Positions 1 to 6,167 of a DNA stretch of 7,022 nt are shown here, piece by piece; within the stretch, counting starts at the first letter, position 1; every line of letters starts with the position of its first letter. This DNA comes from Planctomycetota bacterium (GTDB lineage Bacteria; Planctomycetota; Planctomycetia; Pirellulales; Lacipirellulaceae). Position numbers and translations under genes: made by a program. Under the pieces are notes generated by a model. That model saw nothing but the letters and a program-made list of their open reading frames with translations, was not told where the DNA came from and ran no database searches. The stretch covers positions 1-7,022 of the forward strand of contig JAJRUA010000398.1 of the NCBI GenBank assembly GCA_024278035.1, in the 5' to 3' direction.

Positions 1-140
1 ATCGGCTCGTAAAGACCGCTTTTCGTGCGGACGATCGACTACGAATCCTCACGAACAAGCCAATTCGGCCCACCGACGCCGAGATCGCCACCAACCCGCG
101 ATCGCGAAGCGCTAAGATGCGGGTTGCTGAGCGAATTTGA
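1..140 (+). CDS. rsmH: RsmH (MraW) 16S rRNA methyltransferase, C-terminal end only
   Basis: This is the 3' end of a gene entering from the left edge. Reading from base 3 gives 45 codons and a TGA stop at 138-140. The residues include LTNKPIRP followed shortly by [15 protein letters not shown], which is the typical C-terminal tail of the RsmH/MraW family (a '[29 protein letters not shown]' pattern known from the family). RsmH transfers a methyl group from S-adenosylmethionine to N4 of C1402 in 16S rRNA, in the cytoplasm. The catalytic Rossmann domain lies outside the window and cannot be checked. The gene normally sits between mraZ and ftsL at the head of the division and cell-wall cluster, and the next gene here fits that order. 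The frame has no start codon inside the window, so it is easily missed by ORF callers. Confidence 0.87.
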   Translation, partial: RLVKTAFRADDRLRILTNKPIRPTDAEIATNPRSRSAKMRVAERI

Positions 141-192
141 GGGAGCGATGTGTCGTTGACGCAGGCCGAGGAACCTGCGACAAGCCGACATT

Positions 193-525
193 ATGCCCCC
201 CTCTCTGCCCAGTGATCGACTTGCTCCGACTTCCCAAGAGCTCTCTAGAAACGCCACCACCGCCTGGTCCGTTGGCTGGGCGTTGACGGCCATCACTTGC
301 ACCGTGCTCGTGGTGGGCGTGGCGATCATTCGGCAATTGAGCGCCGACCCCCAATCGTCTGAAAGGACAACACCATCCACCATCGGGATTGGCAAAAAGC
401 TGCCAGCCGTCAGCCCCGCGCAAGCCCCCCCTGCGCGGCTCGTACTGCGTCCTGAAGAACCGAAATCGTCCAAGGCCCCTCATCGACGAGAAGAGGCACC
501 CCCCACTTTGGACCTACAGCTTTGA
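193..525 (+). CDS. Small single-pass membrane protein in the ftsL position
   Basis: The protein has 110 residues. A roughly 28-residue polar N-terminus is followed by one hydrophobic segment at about residues 25-47 (WSVGWALTAITCTVLVVGVA) and a proline- and charge-rich tail of about 60 residues that ends DLQL. It begins 52 bp after the rsmH stop on the same strand, the place held by ftsL in many bacteria. FtsL is a small bitopic division protein. The topology and position agree, but I see no coiled coil or leucine zipper after the membrane segment, so FtsL identity is only a positional inference. The ATG at 193 has no good ribosome site. An in-frame ATG at 148 with GAGG upstream is cut off by TGA at 157-159. 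The usual downstream genes (ftsI, murE) are absent: the gene stops 2 bp before the convergent ABC ATPase gene. Confidence 0.6.
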   Translation: MPPSLPSDRLAPTSQELSRNATTAWSVGWALTAITCTVLVVGVAIIRQLSADPQSSERTTPSTIGIGKKLPAVSPAQAPPARLVLRPEEPKSSKAPHRREEAPPTLDLQL

Positions 526-527
526 CT

Positions 528-1616
528 TTAGTTAAGCCGCGAGGCTGCTTCGTTCGCGGCGAACAGGTGGAGTCCTTCGGGGCGGATCGTCAGCGGGGCC
601 TCATCGGCTAGTGTCCGGTCGTGCTCTGCCGGTAGACGGGCAACACAAACTCCGTTCGTATCGCCCAGCTCAAGAGCCCCCGCCAAGCGGTAATGGGCAA
701 GCGTCTCATGGCCAAGCCGTTCGACCACGCCGAGCCGGCCTGTGGCAAAGATTGGCGCTGAGCCTTGCGCTGGCATCAAATCTTCGGGCCGTATCCCCAA
801 CACCGCAGGCCCCTCCGGCACCGAGCCCACCTGCCACTCGACTCCCGCTTGCGGTGAGCGGAACCAATCCCCTTCGATGCGTCCCTCAATCAAATTCATC
901 GCCGGGCTGCCAATGAAGGCCGCAACAAACCGGTTGGCCGGGCGACGGTACACTTCCAGCGGCGTATCCACCTGCTGCACCGTGCCATGGTTCATCAGCA
1001 CCAGACGCTGGCCTAGGGTCATCGCTTCGACTTGGTCGTGCGTGACGTAAACCATTGTTGATTGAAGGCGCTCGTGCAGAGCGGCGATTTCGGTACGCGT
1101 CTCGGCACGCAGCTTAGCATCGAGGTTCGAGAGAGGTTCATCGAACAAAAAAGCCGCCGGGTCACGCACAATCGCTCGGCCCAGGGCGACGCGCTGGCGT
1201 TGGCCTCCCGAGAGTTCGCGTGGACGTCGGTCAAGCATTGGCTCAATGCCAAGCATCGCAGCCGCTTCGCCAACACGACTCGCAATCTCTTCCTTCGGCG
1301 TGCGACGCATCTTGAGGCCAAACGCCATGTTCTGCCGCACTGTCATGTGTGGGTAGAGAGCGTAGTTCTGAAAAACCATCGCAATATCACGGTCGCCGGG
1401 GGCAACCTCGTTGACGACTTTACCGTCGATGCGGATTTCGCCCTCCGTGACCTCTTCCAGACCGGCAATCATCCGCAAGGTGGTGCTTTTACCACAGCCA
1501 CTCGGCCCGACGAGCACGATCAATTCGCCATCTTGGAAATCCAGATCGACTCCACGCACGGCATGAAAGCCATCCGGATACTTTTTGTGAACACCGGAAA
1601 GAGAGATGCTGGCCAT
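528..1616 (-). CDS. ugpC: ABC transporter ATP-binding protein, UgpC/MalK/MsmK family
   Basis: This 362-residue cytoplasmic ATPase would energise an ABC importer for sugars or glycerol-3-phosphate. The N-terminal nucleotide-binding domain is complete: Walker [10 protein letters not shown] at 37-45, Q-loop Q83 in [13 protein letters not shown], signature LSGGQRQR at 135-142, Walker B FLFDEP at 156-161, D-loop SNLDA, and switch histidine H193. The C-terminal regulatory OB-fold part begins around FIGSPAMNL (234-242) and contains GIRPEDL (274-280), both typical of the MalK/UgpC family, whose members are about 350-380 residues. The ATG at 1616 starts directly before the usual MASISL-type N-terminus, although no clear ribosome site precedes it. 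No permease or binding protein is encoded nearby, so this may be an orphan ATPase shared by several importers, as known for MsmK. The substrate cannot be assigned. Its leader contains inverted repeats at 1665-1726. Confidence 0.93.
   Translation of the reverse strand: MASISLSGVHKKYPDGFHAVRGVDLDFQDGELIVLVGPSGCGKSTTLRMIAGLEEVTEGEIRIDGKVVNEVAPGDRDIAMVFQNYALYPHMTVRQNMAFGLKMRRTPKEEIASRVGEAAAMLGIEPMLDRRPRELSGGQRQRVALGRAIVRDPAAFLFDEPLSNLDAKLRAETRTEIAALHERLQSTMVYVTHDQVEAMTLGQRLVLMNHGTVQQVDTPLEVYRRPANRFVAAFIGSPAMNLIEGRIEGDWFRSPQAGVEWQVGSVPEGPAVLGIRPEDLMPAQGSAPIFATGRLGVVERLGHETLAHYRLAGALELGDTNGVCVARLPAEHDRTLADEAPLTIRPEGLHLFAANEAASRLN
536..560. terminator. Hairpin at the shared 3' ends of the ftsL-position gene and ABC ATPase gene
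   Basis: A perfect 7-bp inverted repeat, GCCGCGA (536-542) and TCGCGGC (554-560), has an 11-nt loop. It lies 10 bp beyond the plus-strand stop and within the last codons of the minus-strand gene. It is GC-rich and could slow or stop transcription from either side, but no T-run follows on either strand. An intrinsic terminator is therefore not proven. Confidence 0.3.
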
Positions 1617-1664
1617 GAGAGGATCGACCCAATTGCTTGTAGTTAAAAGGGGAAAAGAGCGGCT

Positions 1665-1726
1665 TTGCCAAACCGATCGAGTGCTTTGGCAACTCGTACC
1701 TCAATTTTCAATCATGACAAAGCACT
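1665..1726 (-). promoter_or_regulatory. Overlapping inverted repeats in the ABC ATPase gene leader
   Basis: Two perfect dyads share one segment. TTGCCAAA (1665-1672) is complementary to TTTGGCAA (1685-1692) with a 12-nt spacer. AGTGCTTTG (1680-1688) is complementary to CAAAGCACT (1718-1726) with a 29-nt spacer. A short dyad CGAGT/ACTCG (1678-1682/1692-1696) lies within. On the minus strand a T- and C-rich stretch follows before the ATG at 1616. These could be operator half-sites or alternative RNA hairpins. The sequence alone does not say which. Confidence 0.35.
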
Positions 1727-1777
1727 AGCATGATAACCCAAATATGACAAACTATCAGCACCTCTCCAGAACTTCGA

Positions 1778-1828
1778 GGGCGAGCCGTCAGCGTCTTTTC
1801 TCCGGAAGCTAACGCATCCGGCTCGCCT
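1778..1828 (+). repeat. Long interrupted hairpin upstream of the AMP-binding enzyme gene
   Basis: GGCGAGCCG (1779-1787) pairs perfectly with CGGCTCGCC (1819-1827), and a G-T pair extends it outside. After a symmetric 3x3 internal loop, GCGT (1791-1794) pairs with ACGC (1812-1815). A T6 run follows at 1837-1842, 9 nt past the stem. It could be a leader or attenuator structure, or a copy of a dispersed intergenic palindrome. The 9-mer GCCGTCAGC from its left arm recurs at 7006-7014 in the clpP upstream region, again followed by TTTT. Confidence 0.5.
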
Positions 1829-1840
1829 AAGCCCTGTTTT

Positions 1841-3493
1841 TTGCTCTACAACGGACATTCTACTGTGACTCGCTCCCACGACGATCTTCAGCTCGACTCC
1901 GCCCGGACTCTGCCTAGGGTTTTTCTACGGTCCTGCAAAAAAAGATTATGGCGACAAAAAATCAGTGACTCGACGGGAGCCTCGCTCACCGGAGGGCAAC
2001 TCCTCATGCGGTCGCTCGTACTCCGCAGGTTGCTGATGCGGGAGGTTCTCAAGCCCGACGAAGAACGGGTCGGCGTGTTGCTCCCCCCTTCAAACGGTGG
2101 CGTGATCGTCAATGCCGCGCTTTCTTTGATGGGTCGAGTGGTGGTGAATCTCAATTACTCGGCTTCCTCCGAGGTAATGAACGCCTGTGTCCAAGCGGCA
2201 GGGCTAAAACATGTGCTCACAAGCCGAAAAGTTCTTGACAAACTCGATCCCCAGCTCGATGCTGAATTGATCTGCCTCGAAGATTTACGCGAATCCTTAA
2301 AGCTGAGTGACAAGATCGCCGGTGCGATGGGTGCCTACCTCACACCGGCGGCGATCACGGAACGAAAGCTCGGGCTCACGAGCGCCTCGCCCAACGATCC
2401 GGTGACTATCATTTTTACCTCTGGCTCCACCGGTCGGCCCAAAGGGGTGATGCTCAGCCATCGCAACCTGATGGCCAACATTCGGGCGATGGACAAGGCA
2501 GTGCGGCTCAATCCTCAAGATATCCTTCTCGGCATTCTCCCCTTCTTCCACGCCTTTGGCTACACCGTTACTCTTTGGGCCCCGCTGACGCTCGACATTG
2601 CAGGGGCCTACCATTTTAATCCGCTCGATGCCCGACAAGTTGGCAAGCTAACCAAGGCAAGCGGCGCAACGATCTTGCTTAGCACACCGACGTTCCTACG
2701 GACTTATCTGAAGCGGGTCCCTCCCGAAGATTTTGCTTCGCTCCAAGTTGTCGTAGTCGGTGCAGAGAAATTACCTCTATCGCTTAGCGACGCCTTCGAG
2801 GCGCGCTTTGGTATCCGGCCTGTCGAAGGCTACGGTACGACCGAGCTTTCGCCACTCGTTTCGCTGAACGTGCCTCCGAATCGCTCAACGACCGAAGACG
2901 TTGATTTGCGTGAAGGAAGCATCGGCCAGCCCGTCTCGGGCGTCCAAGCCCGAATTGTCCATCCGGAAACGGGCGAACCGCTCGCGACCGACGAAGAGGG
3001 AATGCTCGAAATTTCCGGGCCCAACTTGATGTTAGGCTACCTTGATGACGCCGAAAAAACGGCCCAGGTTGTCCACGACAATTGGTACGTCACGGGCGAT
3101 ATCGCCCGGATCGATGCCGAGGGGTTCATCTTCATCACGGGTCGGCAAAGTCGTTTCTCAAAGATCGGCGGCGAAATGGTTCCGCACATCCGCGTCGAAG
3201 AAGAGATTCAGGAAATCCTAGGCGGCGACGATGCCGAGGAGCAGTTGGTTGTCGTTACCGCCGTACCCGACGAGCGTAAAGGAGAACGGCTTGTGGTGGT
3301 TCATCTGCCAACGAACATCTCGCCTGACGAGGTGGTCCGTCGATTACGAAAAACGGGCCTGCCCAACCTTTGGATTCCCTCGACCGACTATTTCCTTGAA
3401 GTCGAATCGCTACCGTTACTTGGATCCGGAAAAACCGACCTCAAGGGCCTTCATCAATTGGCACTCGAGCATTTTGGTTCAACGGAATCGTAG
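1841..3493 (+). CDS. Aas-type acyl-CoA/acyl-ACP synthetase (AMP-binding enzyme)
   Basis: This ANL-superfamily ligase activates a fatty acid with ATP to acyl-AMP and passes it to CoA or acyl carrier protein. Numbering from the TTG at 1841 (550 residues), it shows the P-loop FTSGSTGRPKGV at 192-203, LPFFHAFG at 233-240, A5 GYGTTE at 330-335, A7 TGD at 418-420, the hinge region GRQSRFSKIGGEMV at 434-447, and the A10 lysine K531 in LLGSGKTD. By recall, SRFSKIGGEMV, CLEDLRESLKLSDK and LPLLGSGKTD resemble the C-terminal half of E. coli Aas (2-acylglycerophosphoethanolamine acyltransferase/acyl-ACP synthetase). The PlsC-type acyltransferase half is missing. The start is uncertain: TTG 1841 or GTG 1865 (542 residues). 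No in-frame ATG exists back to the stop at 1745, and the next ATG would cut conserved sequence. GTG 1865 is my preference, since the TTG lies inside a T-run. The 3' end is 8 bp from a convergent gene. Confidence 0.9.
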   Translation: MLYNGHSTVTRSHDDLQLDSARTLPRVFLRSCKKRLWRQKISDSTGASLTGGQLLMRSLVLRRLLMREVLKPDEERVGVLLPPSNGGVIVNAALSLMGRVVVNLNYSASSEVMNACVQAAGLKHVLTSRKVLDKLDPQLDAELICLEDLRESLKLSDKIAGAMGAYLTPAAITERKLGLTSASPNDPVTIIFTSGSTGRPKGVMLSHRNLMANIRAMDKAVRLNPQDILLGILPFFHAFGYTVTLWAPLTLDIAGAYHFNPLDARQVGKLTKASGATILLSTPTFLRTYLKRVPPEDFASLQVVVVGAEKLPLSLSDAFEARFGIRPVEGYGTTELSPLVSLNVPPNRSTTEDVDLREGSIGQPVSGVQARIVHPETGEPLATDEEGMLEISGPNLMLGYLDDAEKTAQVVHDNWYVTGDIARIDAEGFIFITGRQSRFSKIGGEMVPHIRVEEEIQEILGGDDAEEQLVVVTAVPDERKGERLVVVHLPTNISPDEVVRRLRKTGLPNLWIPSTDYFLEVESLPLLGSGKTDLKGLHQLALEHFGSTES

Positions 3494-3501
3494 GCGATCC
3501 T

Positions 3502-4401
3502 TCAGCGCAGACGCGTCGAAGCTTGCACGACGGGCGACACCGCTACGCGCTGCTGTTGTTCTAGCCGCTGTGCCGACCGTTCGGCCGTACGCTGGCAAAC
3601 CTGAACAAACTGCAGGCGTGTCGGAGCGTCCACCTTCTTCAGGTGCTGAGCCAAACGCATCATGCCTGCCGGGCTTCGCTCGGCGGTGCGTGAGAAGAGC
3701 GAAACAAAACGCATTGTTTCGACGAAATTATGGTCCGCCGTTCGCATAACGAGGGGCCCCAGGGTTTTGGCAATCAGCCCTGCCGTCGGACGATCAAAAT
3801 CGACAAACGAATCAAGATTCGCACGCACGTAGCTACGGCCATCGGCCCCAACGAAGGCTTGCGACCTGAAGAGCATCACACAGGTTGCTGTCACGGGCTT
3901 GGGCATGGGCGGGGCATCGTACACGCCCGTGCAGTGGACCAGCACTTGCTGAGGCTTGGCTCCGCCCCCTTCGGCATGAAGCACACGGATATCTCCGACC
4001 GTGCCGGTGGTATCCTTCGCCCTGAAACGGTTAGGTCCGACTCGATCAAGCGTCAGCTTGCTGACGCCCATCAGGTTCCATACTTCGACCACCAATTCGG
4101 GCCGACCGGTGAGAAGGGTGAACATTTCCGCATCGCACTCGATCACTCGGGGCGGCATCTTGCGGTAGAGGTCGGCGCGGCGAACGACTTCCGAAACGGC
4201 GTTCCGGTCTCCCTTGGAAAGAACCTTCCAAGGAATGGCACGAGAAGCCACCCGGCGTGCTTCACGACTGCTCTCGCCGCTGCTCGTTCCCCCAGCTATC
4301 GCAAGTGGTGCCATGGCCAAGAGGGCCATCAACGCCAGCACACAACAACTAAGGTATTTTGCAAGCGGCGCGCAGTCAGCTCTAAGCAGACGACACGCCA
4401 T
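3502..4401 (-). CDS. Secreted protein of unknown function
   Basis: I do not recognise a named family in this 299-residue protein. The N-terminus has a Sec-type signal peptide: basic residues (R4, R7, K15), a hydrophobic core at about 17-33, and an A-x-A site (A34-I35-A36), with cleavage likely before G37. There is no lipobox. The mature part opens with a basic, polar stretch to about residue 83. A mixed central region follows with VIECDAEMFTLL (87-98), a run with glycine at 145-147, and CVMLFRSQAFVGADGRSYV (174-192). The end is a basic helical region in which RTAERS occurs twice (238-243, 271-276). The start is supported by a G-rich, AG-ending ribosome-site-like run about 5 nt before the ATG at 4401. 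It is divergent from the anchored HEAT-like protein at 4640, so joint control or a shared envelope role is possible. It is likely lineage-restricted. Confidence 0.78.
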   Translation of the reverse strand: MACRLLRADCAPLAKYLSCCVLALMALLAMAPLAIAGGTSSGESSREARRVASRAIPWKVLSKGDRNAVSEVVRRADLYRKMPPRVIECDAEMFTLLTGRPELVVEVWNLMGVSKLTLDRVGPNRFRAKDTTGTVGDIRVLHAEGGGAKPQQVLVHCTGVYDAPPMPKPVTATCVMLFRSQAFVGADGRSYVRANLDSFVDFDRPTAGLIAKTLGPLVMRTADHNFVETMRFVSLFSRTAERSPAGMMRLAQHLKKVDAPTRLQFVQVCQRTAERSAQRLEQQQRVAVSPVVQASTRLR

Positions 4402-4507
4402 CGATTCCCCCCCGGAATGGCACTCGACAAGAGAAGGGAAGCCGCAGCCCCCCTCCGCGGATCTTTTTTGTGATCTGTTCCTCTAGTGTCGGCCAGCAGA
4501 GGCAATC

Positions 4508-4548
4508 AGCGTGAGCGATTCACCTTCACGCTAGCACCGCAATCGCTC
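4508..4548 (+). promoter_or_regulatory. Pseudoknot-like interleaved stems in the divergent region
   Basis: AGCGTGA (4508-4514) is the exact complement of TCACGCT (4526-4532). GAGCGATT (4513-4520) is the exact complement of AATCGCTC (4541-4548). The order left1-left2-right1-right2 is that of an H-type pseudoknot. Stem 2 must lose its outer two pairs (shared bases 4513-4514), and probably one more to give room for loop 1. It lies about 90 nt upstream of the GTG at 4640 and about 107 bp upstream of the minus-strand ATG at 4401. A protein-binding double dyad is the alternative. Confidence 0.35.
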
Positions 4549-4639
4549 TTGCAAGAAGAACGCCTCCACGTGACACTCGGACTCAATCCAAGCGTTCCTA
4601 ACCGCCCCTTTTTTCCACCTCCACGTTTCAGGCCCTCTC

Positions 4640-6016
4640 GTGAGATTGTTCTCGCCATCCGTACGACGACTCGCTCGACAACTTGCCCTGCTGGGTGGGC
4701 TTGTTTTTGTGGGTAGCAACGTCGTCTGGCCTTGGGCGCAGGAGCAGCTTTCGGAGCAGATCGGACGTGTCGCCCGTAGCGGATCGGCCCCCCGCAGCGA
4801 TTGGGCCACCCACAGCAAATGGGCAAATAGCCCGGCTGCTTACGAAACGCTCCTGGCGCTAGACGACTCGGCGCTAGGAACCTTGCTTCGGAACGCCGTG
4901 GCAAGCGACCCTGAGGTTGCGAGACCCGCCAGGGCTGCCCTCGCCATTCGTGTGGATACATGGCGAGCCCAAGACGCAGCCGGTGGCTCCCTCCGCCTCG
5001 CCCTTCATGTCGATCGGATGCTCACCGAGATGGAAAGACAAACGCCGTCGATGACCTACTCCAGCAAAGCCTGGGCAACAAGATTTGCGGACCGGCTGTT
5101 GGCAATGACGCCTCTTGTGCCAATTAATAAGCGAGGCACGCTAATCGCTTCGGTCGATCACCTGCTTGAGACGCTGGCAACGACTCCCACCTTGCCCGAC
5201 CCACCAGCGCCGACCATGACGCCCATTGCAACCCAACCCGTACCGAAGGAAATCACGGAACCAATCCCTACCCGCACACCCAAAAAACCGAGGGTCGCTG
5301 TTGTCGAATCGACCCCACCACCGTCCGTTCGGCCCCCCCCACCCAGGACAATTGCAGCCAAAACCCTTACCGAGAAAAATTCCGTCGGCCAAGACAAAGA
5401 GGCGTGGCAACCTGCTTGGCGCGATGGGCAAGTCAGCTTACCCGGTCCGCGTCCGAAGGAGCCTCGTCCGAAGGGACACGGTCAACTCGAACCCAGGCCG
5501 CTCGTCGCTGAGCCTGCCCAACCACTCATGTTGCCGGACAACTATTCCTCGGCAACCGACCGTCAACTACTCGCAGCGTTGCTAAAGAACGAAGCCCCCT
5601 TACGAACCTCGCAACAACCTCGTGCAACAGGGCCCGCATCAAAACCTGGGCCCGCATCAAAATCAGTGAAAACGGATTGGCGACTTGCCAAAAGGCTGGA
5701 ATCCCTGGGCAACGCGCTCCGCTCTCGTGGGTTTACGGGCGTTTCGATGACGCACGTTCGACTGCTCCTCTCCGAGAGCGTCTCCGACCGAATCCGTTTG
5801 GTCGAGCGATTGCTTGTTGACCGAACGGGCGATACCGCCCGGCTGCTGTTGCTCTTAGCCCAGGACGAGTCTGCCGACGTTCGCGTAGCGGCGATCACAG
5901 CGCTCGGCTCTTCGCCAAGAAAAGAACTGGTCGAAGCCGCGTGGGCACTCGCTTTACGAGATAAAGATGCCCGTGTCGCCCGCGTCGCCGAGCAAATCCG
6001 AGAGCGCCGGAAGTAA
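4640..6016 (+). CDS. Membrane-anchored protein with proline-rich linker and HEAT-like C-terminus
   Basis: The protein has 458 residues. An arginine-rich start (RRLARQ) leads into one hydrophobic segment at about 15-30 (ALLGGLVFVGSNVVW), a signal anchor or uncleaved signal. Residues about 60-180 appear helical and alanine/leucine-rich. Residues about 183-300 form a proline- and lysine-rich, probably disordered linker. Residues about 345-456 are helical; DESADVRVAAITALGSSPRK and KDARVARVAEQIRE resemble two HEAT or PBS-type repeats, which usually act as protein-binding scaffolds. The linker holds small tandem duplications (GPASKPGPASK, RPKEPRPK). The start is GTG 4640 (TTG 4646 also possible); the frame is closed by TGA at 4571 with no ATG between, and no ribosome site is visible. 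I infer a lineage-specific envelope scaffold facing the periplasm, with no enzymatic motif. Function is unknown. Confidence 0.75.
   Translation: MRLFSPSVRRLARQLALLGGLVFVGSNVVWPWAQEQLSEQIGRVARSGSAPRSDWATHSKWANSPAAYETLLALDDSALGTLLRNAVASDPEVARPARAALAIRVDTWRAQDAAGGSLRLALHVDRMLTEMERQTPSMTYSSKAWATRFADRLLAMTPLVPINKRGTLIASVDHLLETLATTPTLPDPPAPTMTPIATQPVPKEITEPIPTRTPKKPRVAVVESTPPPSVRPPPPRTIAAKTLTEKNSVGQDKEAWQPAWRDGQVSLPGPRPKEPRPKGHGQLEPRPLVAEPAQPLMLPDNYSSATDRQLLAALLKNEAPLRTSQQPRATGPASKPGPASKSVKTDWRLAKRLESLGNALRSRGFTGVSMTHVRLLLSESVSDRIRLVERLLVDRTGDTARLLLLLAQDESADVRVAAITALGSSPRKELVEAAWALALRDKDARVARVAEQIRERRK
5450..5474 (+). repeat. 15-bp period duplication in the linker
   Basis: CGTCCGAAGG occurs at 5450-5459 and again at 5465-5474, giving the peptide repeat RPKEPRPK. 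It is in frame and lies in the low-complexity linker of the HEAT-like protein, consistent with slippage-type growth. Confidence 0.6.
5630..5662 (+). repeat. 18-bp period tandem repeat in the linker
   Basis: GGGCCCGCATCAAAA occurs at 5630-5644 and again at 5648-5662, encoding GPASK twice with a 6-residue period. The exact identity of the two 15-mers suggests a recent duplication inside the HEAT-like protein gene, at the border between linker and C-terminal helices. Confidence 0.75.
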
Positions 6017-6077
6017 GGGGAAACTCCATACCAGGAGAACTTCTACGCAAGCACGTCGGAGTCCAAGGGGTAAATCG

Positions 6078-6167
6078 TTATTTTCCCGTGATCTTGACGA
6101 TCACCGAGTTCTTGCGACGGCGTTCTTGTTCGCGTTGCTCGGCTTTCGCCTTCTTCCTATCCCCCAC
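6078..6167 (-). CDS. Possible basic microprotein, 29 residues
   Basis: On the minus strand, GTG at 6167 opens a short frame ending in TAA at 6078-6080. It reads MGDRKKAKAEQREQER, then RRKNSVIVKITGK. The middle is strongly basic and acidic and likely helical; the end (NSVIVKITGK) looks like a beta strand. Codons are protein-like and mostly G or C at the third base. The frame is closed upstream by TGA at 6204-6206. Earlier starts are TTG 6188 (36 residues), GTG 6197 and TTG 6200; no ATG exists and no clear ribosome site is seen. It lies about 190 bp downstream of clpP on the same strand, so read-through from clpP could express it. It could also be the leftover end of a decayed gene. I know no family for it. 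Confidence 0.4.
   Translation of the reverse strand: MGDRKKAKAEQREQERRRKNSVIVKITGK

Noticed and set aside
39..473. Minus-strand ORF of 144 codons over the rsmH end and ftsL-position gene
   Set aside because: It overlaps the clear RsmH C-terminus on the opposite strand, has low-complexity sequence and no recognisable domain. The plus strand explains the region better.
1062..1646. Plus-strand ORF of 194 codons
   Set aside because: It lies antisense to the Walker A, signature and Walker B coding region of the ABC ATPase and shows no domain.
3514..3532. CGTCG/CGACG dyad between the synthetase and secreted-protein ends
   Set aside because: It is only 5 bp, lies inside the secreted-protein coding sequence and has no T-run; chance is likely.
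4442..4469. GC stem (CCGC/GCGG) followed by T6, like a terminator pointing right
   Set aside because: The stem is only 4 bp with an 11-nt loop, and no plus-strand gene ends before it.
3730..4473. Plus-strand ORF of 247 codons antisense to the secreted protein
   Set aside because: The minus strand has a signal peptide and ribosome-site-like sequence. The plus-strand product is arginine/histidine-rich with no hydrophobic core, as expected from an antisense frame.
4506..4961. Minus-strand ORF of 151 codons across the divergent region and the anchored protein gene start
   Set aside because: It is arginine- and proline-rich shadow sequence that overlaps the membrane-anchor coding region.
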